The notes below the pieces were generated by a model that saw only the letters and a program-made list of their open reading frames with translations, did no database searches and had not been told where the DNA came from. A program made the position numbers and the translations under genes. From Fusobacteriaceae bacterium (GTDB lineage Bacteria > Fusobacteriota > Fusobacteriia > Fusobacteriales > Fusobacteriaceae): DNA of 9,188 nt. Numbering within the stretch: position 1 is the stretch's first letter; each line of letters opens with the position of its first letter. The DNA is taken from positions 1 through 9,188 of the forward strand of contig JAFGUR010000208.1 of the NCBI GenBank assembly GCA_016938425.1, read 5' to 3'. Shown in pieces: positions 1 to 6,376 of the stretch.

Positions 1-439
1 AAATTTCTTGCCCTCTACTTTTCCCATAAGATTTGTCTAGTCCTGCATCTATAAAATCTTGATTTATATCTCTTATTAATAAATTTTCTGGCTGATTATC
101 TAAAGCATTGTTTGACACCACAACTAATCCAATTTCTCCATAATATGATATTCCATCAACCAATTGATATTTCAATTCTATCTTTTCTGCATGATTTATA
201 TACTGTTTTAAGTTTTTTAATGGTACTTCCCTTGTAATTTTTAATAAATATGCTTCTTTTCTTCCCATTAAATCAATTATTTCTGGGTAAATATCTCCAT
301 CTAATAATTGATTTTTTGTTAAAGCACCTAAAACTCTTTCTTTATATTCACCCAAATAATAAGCTTTTTCCGTTTGAATTTTAGAAAATGAATCTTTCAT
401 TCTCTTCTCTTCATCTATGTTCTCTTTGATATTATCCAT
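1..439 (-). CDS. DUF1694 (YueI-like) family protein, C-terminus off the window
   Basis: This open frame is cut by the left edge of the window. Translated by hand from the ATG at 439-437 it gives 146 residues without a stop, beginning MDNIKENIDEEKRMKDSF. It resembles the DUF1694 family (Bacillus YueI), a small cytoplasmic protein family of unknown function. Seen: YYLGEYKERVLGALTKNQ at about residues 27-44 matches the family signature of the form 'FLGTFRERVxxALTxxQ'. A second block at about 101-123 (GEIGLVVVSNNALDNQPENL, then LIRD) matches the conserved 'DIGLVLAxxxAIDxEEI' region near the usual C-terminal part. Family members are around 130-160 residues, so most of the gene is probably present. 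The start is supported by AGGAG at 447-451 (minus strand), seven bases upstream. Met14 is an alternative start but lacks this site. It lies downstream of the DUF1537 kinase on the same strand, 254 bases away, with promoter-like elements of its own. The family assignment is from recalled motifs. Confidence 0.8.
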   Translation of the reverse strand, partial: MDNIKENIDEEKRMKDSFSKIQTEKAYYLGEYKERVLGALTKNQLLDGDIYPEIIDLMGRKEAYLLKITREVPLKNLKQYINHAEKIELKYQLVDGISYYGEIGLVVVSNNALDNQPENLLIRDINQDFIDAGLDKSYGKSRGQEI

Positions 440-467
440 TTTTGCACTCCTAAAAATCGTATTTCCT

Positions 468-495
468 ATTATAGCACATATATTATAAAATACAA
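468..495 (-). promoter_or_regulatory. Putative sigma-70 promoter proximal to the DUF1694 gene
   Basis: On the minus strand a perfect -10 hexamer TATAAT (473-468) lies 16 bases from a weak -35 hexamer TTGTAT (495-490). The predicted start of transcription is near 461, giving a leader of about 22 bases that contains the AGGAG ribosome binding site. In DNA this AT-rich TATAAT can occur by chance, but its position just before a gene with a good ribosome binding site is suitable. Confidence 0.45.
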
Positions 496-503
496 TGTAA
501 TAA

Positions 504-532
504 ATTATAGCTCACTATTGCTAAAACTTCAA
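504..532 (-). promoter_or_regulatory. Putative upstream sigma-70 promoter for the DUF1694 gene
   Basis: On the minus strand TTGAAG (532-527) and TATAAT (509-504) are separated by exactly 17 bases. By hexamer match and spacing this is the best promoter in the gap, better than the proximal one. The predicted transcription start is near 497, giving a leader of about 58 bases. A third, weaker candidate lies further upstream (TTGTTT 621-616, 18 bases, TATAAT 597-592). Confidence 0.5.
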
Positions 533-693
533 GTTTTTATAATTAATTTTTAGATATTTCACTATTAAAAATATATTAAATTTTACGTTCGATTATAGTT
601 CATTTTTTTTATTTCAAACAAATTTAAGTATCTTTCCTGCACAATTTTACATTTTTTATTTAAAATTGTTAAAAGTAATATTTTTAATTTTTT

Positions 694-1809
694 CTAATTA
701 TGATTTTTTATATATTCATAAGCTTTTACATATATATATTCAGAACCATATCCCCCTGATTTTGTTACTATTTGCCACTCATTTTTTTCTCCATAACCTA
801 CGCCTGTTTCAATCTCACTTATTACCTTTAGCCCTTCTAATTTAAAAATATTCATAAACGCTATTGTTATGTCTCCCCCAGACAAAACCACTTTATTAAT
901 ATTTTTTTCTTCACAAATTGTCTTAGAAATTTTAGATATTTTACTTTTTATATCTTCCAAATCTTTATCAGATCTCTTTTCTCCTGCTCTAATTGTTCTT
1001 AATATATAATCATTTTTTCCTTTTGTTATCTCTAATTTATCTTCATCTACATAATAATCATAAATTGTTGGATTTACTTTTTCAATAAATATTTCTGTTT
1101 GTTTTATATTTATAGGATTGCATGACCCTGAAATTATTAAAACTTCTTTCTTTTTATATCCCCAAATTTCTAATAAATATTCCATAATTCCTGAAGAACC
1201 AAGAATATTTTTATCGTAATTTATTTCAACTAAACTTTTTGCAATTTTTTTCATATCTTCTTCTGTTTCCGCTTCAAAAACAATTACCTTATTAATTTTT
1301 TCTTTTATTATTCTATCTAAATTTTTAGTTCGAATTTCTTCAAGAGTAATTAATTCTCCACCAAAATAGTCTAAAACATTAGACGAAGAAAGTTTCCAAT
1401 ATACATCTTTTGAATATTCTGTATCTATGAGTTCCATGTTATTGATATATAATTTGCCATTTTTTACTACTCTATTCAACTTTGGGAAAGCTAATATTAC
1501 TGCTATTTTCTCTTTTTCTTCTAAAATTTTTAAAAACTCTTCAAGTTCTATTTTTACATTTCCTCTTAAAGTTGAGTCTATTTTTTTATATATTTTATCT
1601 GCTCCAATATTCTTTATTTTATCAAAAGTTTCCATTAATTTTGTCTGTGCATCCATCTCTTTTACATTTCTTGTCTCTGTTGAATATGCAAAATATTCTG
1701 GAATATTTTCCAAATTAAGCAAACTAACAATATCTATTCCATATTTTGAAAGCTGTAAAGCTACATCATTTGCTCCAGTAAAATCATCTGCTATAATTGC
1801 TAATTTCAA
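694..1809 (-). CDS. Four-carbon acid sugar kinase family protein (DUF1537), TTG start
   Basis: This is a probable ATP-dependent kinase of the DUF1537 family, whose characterised members (DtnK, OtnK, LtnK types) phosphorylate threonate, erythronate or 3-oxo-tetronate in sugar-acid catabolism. Seen: the N-terminal signature ADDFTGAND at residues 7-15, KKIDSTLRGN at 75-84, AFPKLNR at 107-113 in place of the usual 'AFPxxGR', and a C-terminal nucleotide-binding half with SGSC at 227-230, GGD at 311-313, and TKSGGYG at 349-355. At 371 residues it is shorter than typical members (about 400-470). The stretch after Thr130 lacks the usual 'DPxxP' wording. The start codon is TTG (1809-1807): MKLAIIADDFTG is the expected family N-terminus, so the call is firm. 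The TTG overlaps the TGA of the upstream sensor kinase gene, with GAGG four bases before it, implying translational coupling. The usual partners (PdxA2-like dehydrogenase, aldolase, isomerase) are not next to it here, so the substrate is unknown. The stop is TAG. Confidence 0.85.
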   Translation of the reverse strand: MKLAIIADDFTGANDVALQLSKYGIDIVSLLNLENIPEYFAYSTETRNVKEMDAQTKLMETFDKIKNIGADKIYKKIDSTLRGNVKIELEEFLKILEEKEKIAVILAFPKLNRVVKNGKLYINNMELIDTEYSKDVYWKLSSSNVLDYFGGELITLEEIRTKNLDRIIKEKINKVIVFEAETEEDMKKIAKSLVEINYDKNILGSSGIMEYLLEIWGYKKKEVLIISGSCNPINIKQTEIFIEKVNPTIYDYYVDEDKLEITKGKNDYILRTIRAGEKRSDKDLEDIKSKISKISKTICEEKNINKVVLSGGDITIAFMNIFKLEGLKVISEIETGVGYGEKNEWQIVTKSGGYGSEYIYVKAYEYIKNHN

Positions 1810-4172
1810 TTATCCTCACCCTTTCTTAAGTAAAAATAAACTTCTGTCCCTTTATTTAAACTACTATTTATATAAATTTTTTCTCCGTAATAATTTAATA
1901 TTTTTTCTGCTACTGTTAACCCAAGTCCAACTCCACTATATTTTCTAGTATCTCCTTCATCCAATTGTCTAAAGCTTTTTATTAAAAACTCAATTTTATT
2001 TTTATCCATTCCAAGTCCATTATCTTTTAACGTTACTCTATATTTGCTTTCTTCTTCTTCAATTTTTATATCTATTGTTACTAAATCTAATTTAGAGAAT
2101 TTTAAAGAATTTGAAATTATATTTACAAAAATTTGCTTTAATGCTTCTTTATCCATCATTATAAAAGCACCTTTTTTTGTATATTTTTTATTAAGAATAA
2201 CTTCTTTTCCAGAAAGGTTCTCTAATCTCAATAATGCTTCTTCCATAACATCTTCAACCTTAATTCTTGTATTAAATATCTGATATTTCCCTGATTCAAT
2301 TCTGGAATAATTTAATATATTTTCTATTATTTCTTGTAATCTCTCAACATTTTTTAAAGATGTCCTTAATGCTTTTCTCTGCTTAGGGTTAAGTTCTCCC
2401 ATATGTTCTTCTAAAATTATTTCATGATAGCCTTTTATTGGAACTAAAGGCACTCTAAGCTCATGACTTACATTTGATAAAAATATGTTTTTTAACTTTT
2501 CTGATTCTTGTAACTCTTTTGTGGTTTCTTCTAATTTTTTATTATCATCAATTAACTTCAAATATAGTTTTCTATTTTCTAAAGTCATTATTATTATTTT
2601 TATATAAGTTAATATTGTTTTCTTAAACTCTTGAGTTATTATTTGTCCATTAGAAACTAATATCATTCCATATAATTCTCCTTCACTTATTAAAGAAAAA
2701 ATATACGAATCTGAAACATCTATTCCTTTTTCTTGAATGATTTCTTCTGCTTGAATCACATCCTTTTTTAATAAAAAATTATCTACACCTTCAATTTCAA
2801 GTGTTTCTATTAAGTTTTCAAAACCAAATTTTCTTTTTAAAATCATTTTATCATTTTGATAAATGTATAAAGCCACTTTTCCTATAATTAAGCCTTCCCT
2901 CATACCTTTTATTATTATATCATACAATTTATCATCAATCATATATTTAGATATATTTACCATCAAATAGTACATATTACTTATTTCAGATATTCTACTA
3001 TTTAGTAACTTATTTATTTTGTCAATATTTTGACTTTTTTCACTAATGCTTTTTTGTGATTCTTTTAAATCCTTATTTACCAATTCCAATTGTTCTAAAT
3101 ATTCTTTATTACTACTATTTGCATCTTCCAATTCTCTTATCTTTCCTTTTAAAATATGAACCATCATTTCAAAATCATATGCTAAAAGACCTATTTCATC
3201 ATTGCTATTCTTTAAATTTCCTAAATCAACATCTAAATTACCATTTTTTAATGAGTTAATCTTCAATGTTAAATCTCTTAAGGTATCAACAAAAAAATTC
3301 ATCGTAGTATTACCAAATATAAAAAGTAAAGTAAATATAAAAAATAAGGTTATAAAAAGGTAAATCGACAGCTCCCTCTTTTCTATAATTGATTTATTTC
3401 TATTGTAAACAACAAACATTTTTCCTGCTGTTTTATCTATTTTTACTGGTAATAATTTATAATTTTTATTCTTATACTCTAAATTTTCATTTTTAAAAAA
3501 GCCATTTTCAATTCCTTCTCCAAAAGTATTTACTGTTATTTTATCCCTATTAAAAAATATGAAGTCTACACCATGTTCGCTACTTAGTCTATATAATAAA
3601 TTCATTCCTAAAGTTGACTTTAAAATTAAAGTTCCTAAAAATATTCCATCATCTGCATAAACCGGTACCATTACATAATAATTTAATCCATCACTATTAT
3701 AGTAATATTTAAAATCAACATAGCTTTTACTATTTTCTTTAAAAGTCTCTTTTAGTGATTCCAATTTATAAATTTTTGAATTCCTTGAATCTAAAAAATT
3801 TCCATTTCTATCAACAAAAATAAATGATAAACTTTCTAAGAAATTAAAATTCTTATTAAAGTCATATTTCAATTCTGTTTCAACATCTTCCCATCTAACA
3901 AAGTCAATAACTTTTGGCTTTTCATTAAAAAGTAAGAAAAACTCTTGTACTTTATGAGTTTTTACAACCAACTCTAAATCTGCTAGTATTCCACTTTCTA
4001 AATTATTAAATTCTTTTTCTATATGTGTTACCTTTTCTTTCTGCTTAAGACTTTCCTTTTCATCTAAATTTCTAGATATAAATTCATCAGAAATTATGTA
4101 TGCAAAAATCAATGAAAGTATACTCATAATTATTGTGATTACTGCAAATTTATTTTTAATGCTGATATTCAT
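1806..4172 (-). CDS. Membrane sensor histidine kinase (Cache-like, HAMP, GAF-like, HisKA, HATPase)
   Basis: This 788-residue sensor kinase should sit in the inner membrane, autophosphorylate on histidine and pass phosphate to a response regulator, none of which is encoded in the window. Order of parts: membrane segment about 8-28; outer domain about 30-268, with FVDRNGNFLDSR (119-130) and YYVMVPVYADDGIFLGTLIL (165-184) typical of a double-Cache fold; second membrane segment about 267-289; HAMP about 290-345; coiled coil about 345-395; GAF-like region about 395-535; second helix about 535-565; H-box SNVSHELRVPL (567-576 onward) with His570; N-box NIISNSLKFS (684-693); G1 box DNGLGM (717-722); F-box SFRQLD (733-738); G2 box GVGLGLTVA (747-755). 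There is no receiver domain. At His+4 a Val replaces the Thr or Asn usual in HisKA kinases. The ATG is preceded by AAGGAGGGT (4183-4175). The gene ends ...GEDN, with its TGA shared with the TTG of the sugar-acid kinase gene. The signal sensed is unknown. Confidence 0.93.
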   Translation of the reverse strand: MNISIKNKFAVITIIMSILSLIFAYIISDEFISRNLDEKESLKQKEKVTHIEKEFNNLESGILADLELVVKTHKVQEFFLLFNEKPKVIDFVRWEDVETELKYDFNKNFNFLESLSFIFVDRNGNFLDSRNSKIYKLESLKETFKENSKSYVDFKYYYNSDGLNYYVMVPVYADDGIFLGTLILKSTLGMNLLYRLSSEHGVDFIFFNRDKITVNTFGEGIENGFFKNENLEYKNKNYKLLPVKIDKTAGKMFVVYNRNKSIIEKRELSIYLFITLFFIFTLLFIFGNTTMNFFVDTLRDLTLKINSLKNGNLDVDLGNLKNSNDEIGLLAYDFEMMVHILKGKIRELEDANSSNKEYLEQLELVNKDLKESQKSISEKSQNIDKINKLLNSRISEISNMYYLMVNISKYMIDDKLYDIIIKGMREGLIIGKVALYIYQNDKMILKRKFGFENLIETLEIEGVDNFLLKKDVIQAEEIIQEKGIDVSDSYIFSLISEGELYGMILVSNGQIITQEFKKTILTYIKIIIMTLENRKLYLKLIDDNKKLEETTKELQESEKLKNIFLSNVSHELRVPLVPIKGYHEIILEEHMGELNPKQRKALRTSLKNVERLQEIIENILNYSRIESGKYQIFNTRIKVEDVMEEALLRLENLSGKEVILNKKYTKKGAFIMMDKEALKQIFVNIISNSLKFSKLDLVTIDIKIEEEESKYRVTLKDNGLGMDKNKIEFLIKSFRQLDEGDTRKYSGVGLGLTVAEKILNYYGEKIYINSSLNKGTEVYFYLRKGEDN

Positions 4173-4181
4173 ATACCCTCC

Positions 4182-4210
4182 TTGATTATAAAAAAGAAAA
4201 ATGGTACACT
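4182..4210 (+). promoter_or_regulatory. Putative extended -10 promoter for the repeat-domain protein gene
   Basis: On the plus strand TTGATT (4182-4187), a 17-base spacer and TACACT (4205-4210) form a sigma-70-like element. The -10 is preceded by TGG (4202-4204), matching the TGn extended -10 motif. Predicted transcription start is near 4217, giving a leader of about 37 bases. Each hexamer has two mismatches to consensus. The -35 overlaps the ribosome binding site of the divergent histidine kinase gene. Confidence 0.45.
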
Positions 4211-4212
4211 AA

Positions 4213-4241
4213 ATTATATCACAATATTTCCGTTAAGTATA
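4213..4241 (-). promoter_or_regulatory. Putative extended -10 promoter for the sensor kinase / sugar-acid kinase unit
   Basis: On the minus strand a perfect TATAAT (4218-4213) is preceded by TGA (4221-4219), which satisfies the TGn extended -10 motif. No good -35 is seen: at a 17-base distance the hexamer is ATACTT (4241-4236). Extended -10 promoters often do without a strong -35. Predicted start near 4206 gives a leader of about 34 bases carrying AAGGAGGGT. It lies directly beside the plus-strand promoter. Confidence 0.5.
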
Positions 4242-4253
4242 GAAAGGAGACAT

Positions 4254-5804
4254 ATGCACATTAAAAAAATTATTTTTCTCTTTATTCTTATTAGTATAAG
4301 TTTATTCCCAAAAAATGTTACATTTTTTATTTCTGATAAAGAGAATAATCCAATTTCTGAAGCTTATGTTTCATTTAATGATGTAATTAAAAAATCAAAT
4401 AATTTTGGGGTAGTCAATTTTGATACAATTGAAAATAAAGGTAATATTTTAATTGAAAAAATAGGGTTTAATACTTATACAGAAACAATTAATATAAGCT
4501 CTTCTGATAATTTTAAAATAATACTTAATCAAAATTATAAGTATTATATGAATCTATTTGAAGGAGCTGATTTTGATTATTCTTTTGATAAAGAACCTAA
4601 TGCTGATTTTGGTTTAATTAAAGATGCTGTCATTAATATTTATAAAAATCAAATTTTTTATAAATCAGTAAATTTTTCAAATAAAGAGGTTTTATTTGAT
4701 ATTGAAGATGGTATTTATACTTTTGTTATTTATATTCAAGGTGAAAAACCTTTTATTATTGAAAATATTTTTTTTAGCTCTAAAAATAAATCTTACTTTA
4801 ATATTTTTATACCCTTAAAACTCTCTAAAATAAGTGGAATTGTGAAAAGTGATGAAGCTTTAATTGGTAAAGCAAAGATTACTCTAAATGGTTTAAATGG
4901 CACAATAGAGGCTTTTTCTGATATTGAAGGAAACTTTTCGCTAACAGTCCCAAATGGTTTTTATAAAATTACAATAAATAAAGCTGGATATAAAGAAATT
5001 TCACAAGAAATTAATATTGAAGGAAAAAAGGATTCTTTATCGTATAATCTAGAAGAAATACCATCTATAATAAAAGGGCGTATTTTAAACAACAAAGGAC
5101 AAGGAATTAAAAATGAAGGATTTTACATTAAAAATAAAGAAAAAGATATTTTTATAAAAACAGACAGCAATGGTTTTTATGAAGCTTCTGTTTATAGTGG
5201 CCTTGCCTTTCTGAAAATCAATATTTTAGGGTATTTCCCTACAGGAAGAGTTGAAAAAATTGATTCTTTTTCTTCTAAAACAATTGATGATATCATTTTA
5301 ACAGAAAAAATTGGAAGTATCTCAGGAACAGTTACTAATGGTGTTATTCCTATTCCTAATTCCATTGTTAAGCTTTATGACTTTAAAGGCAATTATTATG
5401 CTTCAACTAAGTCCGATTCCAAAGGTTTCTTTATTATAGATAGCATAAGAAGTGATATCGAATATTTTATAGAAATAGAAAATTCTAATTATTTCAAATA
5501 TAAAAGTCCAAGCTTTGTTATTAACAATGGAAAAAATAAGAATTTTACTATAATTTTAAAAAATCATAATGCTAATTTTATTTTAGAAATTAAAACAAAT
5601 AAAAGTGTTAGTCTTAAAAACATTGAGGTTTTTATTAATAAAAATAAATTTTTACTTGATAGTAATGGAATGATTAATGATTCTATTCAATCAGATAATA
5701 AAGTAGATTCCCTTTTAATAGAAATCCCATCTTTAGGAGTTAATCAAGTTTATAAAGTTGAAAATTTAGGTAAAGAACCTTATTTAATAACTATAAATTT
5801 TTAA
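4254..5804 (+). CDS. Exported protein with repeated carboxypeptidase-regulatory-like beta-sandwich modules
   Basis: This 516-residue protein has no enzyme domain that I recognise. Residues 1-20 look like a signal peptide (MHIKK, then hydrophobic IIFLFILISISLF), and the rest reads as a chain of Ig-like modules. The clearest are about 192-268, 271-351 and 354-436. Each runs 'I.G.V....... A.I.L......... S D..G.F........Y.I.I...GY' and matches the carboxypeptidase regulatory-like (CarboxypepD_reg) pattern: SDIEGNFSL (222-230), TDSNGFYEA (303-311), SDSKGFF (387-393). Diverged copies probably occupy 21-92, 98-188 and 440-516. I see no cysteine, so no lipobox, and no C-terminal anchor; the protein ends in ITINF. 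The start chosen is the ATG at 4254, preceded by AAAGGAGA (4243-4250). A longer frame from TTG 4182 would place 24 polar residues before the signal peptide and lacks a ribosome binding site. Likely periplasmic or surface-located, in a structural, binding or scaffold role. The 35-base gap to the GNAT gene, without a terminator, suggests co-transcription. Confidence 0.8.
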   Translation: MHIKKIIFLFILISISLFPKNVTFFISDKENNPISEAYVSFNDVIKKSNNFGVVNFDTIENKGNILIEKIGFNTYTETINISSSDNFKIILNQNYKYYMNLFEGADFDYSFDKEPNADFGLIKDAVINIYKNQIFYKSVNFSNKEVLFDIEDGIYTFVIYIQGEKPFIIENIFFSSKNKSYFNIFIPLKLSKISGIVKSDEALIGKAKITLNGLNGTIEAFSDIEGNFSLTVPNGFYKITINKAGYKEISQEINIEGKKDSLSYNLEEIPSIIKGRILNNKGQGIKNEGFYIKNKEKDIFIKTDSNGFYEASVYSGLAFLKINILGYFPTGRVEKIDSFSSKTIDDIILTEKIGSISGTVTNGVIPIPNSIVKLYDFKGNYYASTKSDSKGFFIIDSIRSDIEYFIEIENSNYFKYKSPSFVINNGKNKNFTIILKNHNANFILEIKTNKSVSLKNIEVFINKNKFLLDSNGMINDSIQSDNKVDSLLIEIPSLGVNQVYKVENLGKEPYLITINF

Positions 5805-5839
5805 TATAAATATTACATTACTTTAGGGAGGTCATAATT

Positions 5840-6289
5840 ATGATTAGAAAGTTTACTAAAAAGGACATTAACTGCGTATCAAGTCTTATTGAAAGGTATT
5901 TAGGGGTTTTACATGACCATGAGTATGATGAAGAAGCAACTATTAAAACATTAGATTATTTGTCTGAAACTGACAACAATCTATTTGTAATTTTAAATGA
6001 TGATGATAAGGTTGTAGGCTATATTAATTTTCACATTTTAAATTTCCCATTAATCTCAGGTAAAGAACTATATATTAGTGAGTTAATTATTGATGAACAC
6101 GAAAGAAACAATAATTTTGGAACTAGACTTATTTCTTTTGCTATTGATAAAGCTAACGAATCTGATTGTGAGAGAATAATGCTTAATAATTCTATGGAGT
6201 CAATTTCTTATAAGAAAAACTTTTATAAAAAACTTGGATTTTCACAAAGAGATACTATGGCTAATTTCATTCTTAAAATTTCGAAATAG
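5840..6289 (+). CDS. GNAT family N-acetyltransferase
   Basis: This is a 149-residue single-domain GNAT, a cytoplasmic enzyme using acetyl-CoA to acetylate an amine, with unknown acceptor. Seen: the N-terminal IRKFTKKDINCVSSLI helix of motif C; beta strand VVGYINF at 58-64; motif A at about 77-100 (LYISELIIDEHERNNNFGTR), which holds the acetyl-CoA pyrophosphate loop; and motif B at 124-134, YKKNFYKKLGF, with Tyr129 in the place of the usual general acid. In the loop signature R/Q-x-x-G-x-G/A the first Gly is Asn92 (R89-N-N-N92-F-G94), a mild departure. Length is normal for the family. The ATG has a strong GGGAGG (5826-5831) eight bases upstream. It follows the repeat-domain protein by 35 bases and is followed by a strong terminator, so it is the last gene of that unit. 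Confidence 0.88.
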   Translation: MIRKFTKKDINCVSSLIERYLGVLHDHEYDEEATIKTLDYLSETDNNLFVILNDDDKVVGYINFHILNFPLISGKELYISELIIDEHERNNNFGTRLISFAIDKANESDCERIMLNNSMESISYKKNFYKKLGFSQRDTMANFILKISK

Positions 6290-6293
6290 CTTT

Positions 6294-6319
6294 AAAAGGA
6301 CTATCAGAGTCCTTTTTTT
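6294..6319 (+). terminator. Rho-independent terminator after the GNAT gene
   Basis: A 9-bp stem (AAAAGGACT at 6294-6302 with AGTCCTTTT at 6308-6316) encloses the 5-base loop ATCAG. The T-run covers 6313-6319. It lies five bases beyond the GNAT stop codon and should end the plus-strand unit. Confidence 0.88.
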
Positions 6320-6343
6320 ATAAACTTTATTATTATTCTTATT

Positions 6344-6375
6344 AAAAAAAAAGACTGTTTATACAGTCTTTTTTT
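6344..6375 (-). terminator. rplQ: Bidirectional rho-independent terminator at the end of the alpha operon
   Basis: The stem GACTGT (6353-6358) with ACAGTC (6363-6368) has a 4-base loop. It is extended by A6346-6352 pairing with T6369-6375, giving about 13 bp. Read on the minus strand it ends in a run of nine T (6352-6344), right after the rplQ stop codon at 6379-6377. Read on the plus strand it has seven T, so it can act as a back-up for the GNAT terminator 24 bases before it. Confidence 0.9.
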
Positions 6376-6376
6376 A

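Larger units (their letters stand above)
440..693. other. 254-base non-coding stretch between the DUF1537 kinase and DUF1694 genes
   Basis: No gene is seen here. The stretch is extremely AT-rich. On the minus strand it holds three TATAAT hexamers (597-592, 509-504, 473-468), each with a plausible upstream -35 element, listed separately. It also holds a perfect 9-bp inverted repeat (641-649 with 661-669) around an 11-base loop. That hairpin is all A-T apart from one pair and has no U-tract on the minus-strand side, so it is not a convincing terminator for the DUF1537 kinase gene. Read-through into the DUF1694 gene cannot be excluded. Confidence 0.6.

Noticed and set aside
641..669. Hairpin with perfect 9-bp arms as terminator of the DUF1537 kinase gene
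   Set aside because: The arms are almost pure A-T, the loop is 11 bases and no U-tract follows on the minus strand; such repeats are expected by chance in this composition.
1427..1948. Plus-strand open frame of 173 codons, plus those at 1482, 2044 and 3056
   Set aside because: They lie antisense to well-supported minus-strand genes, have low-complexity Leu/Phe/Ser composition, and match no family I recognise.
4182..4253. Longer N-terminus for the repeat-domain protein from TTG 4182
   Set aside because: It would put 24 polar residues before a clear signal peptide, has no ribosome binding site, and coincides with the likely -35 element. ATG 4254 has AAAGGAGA just upstream.
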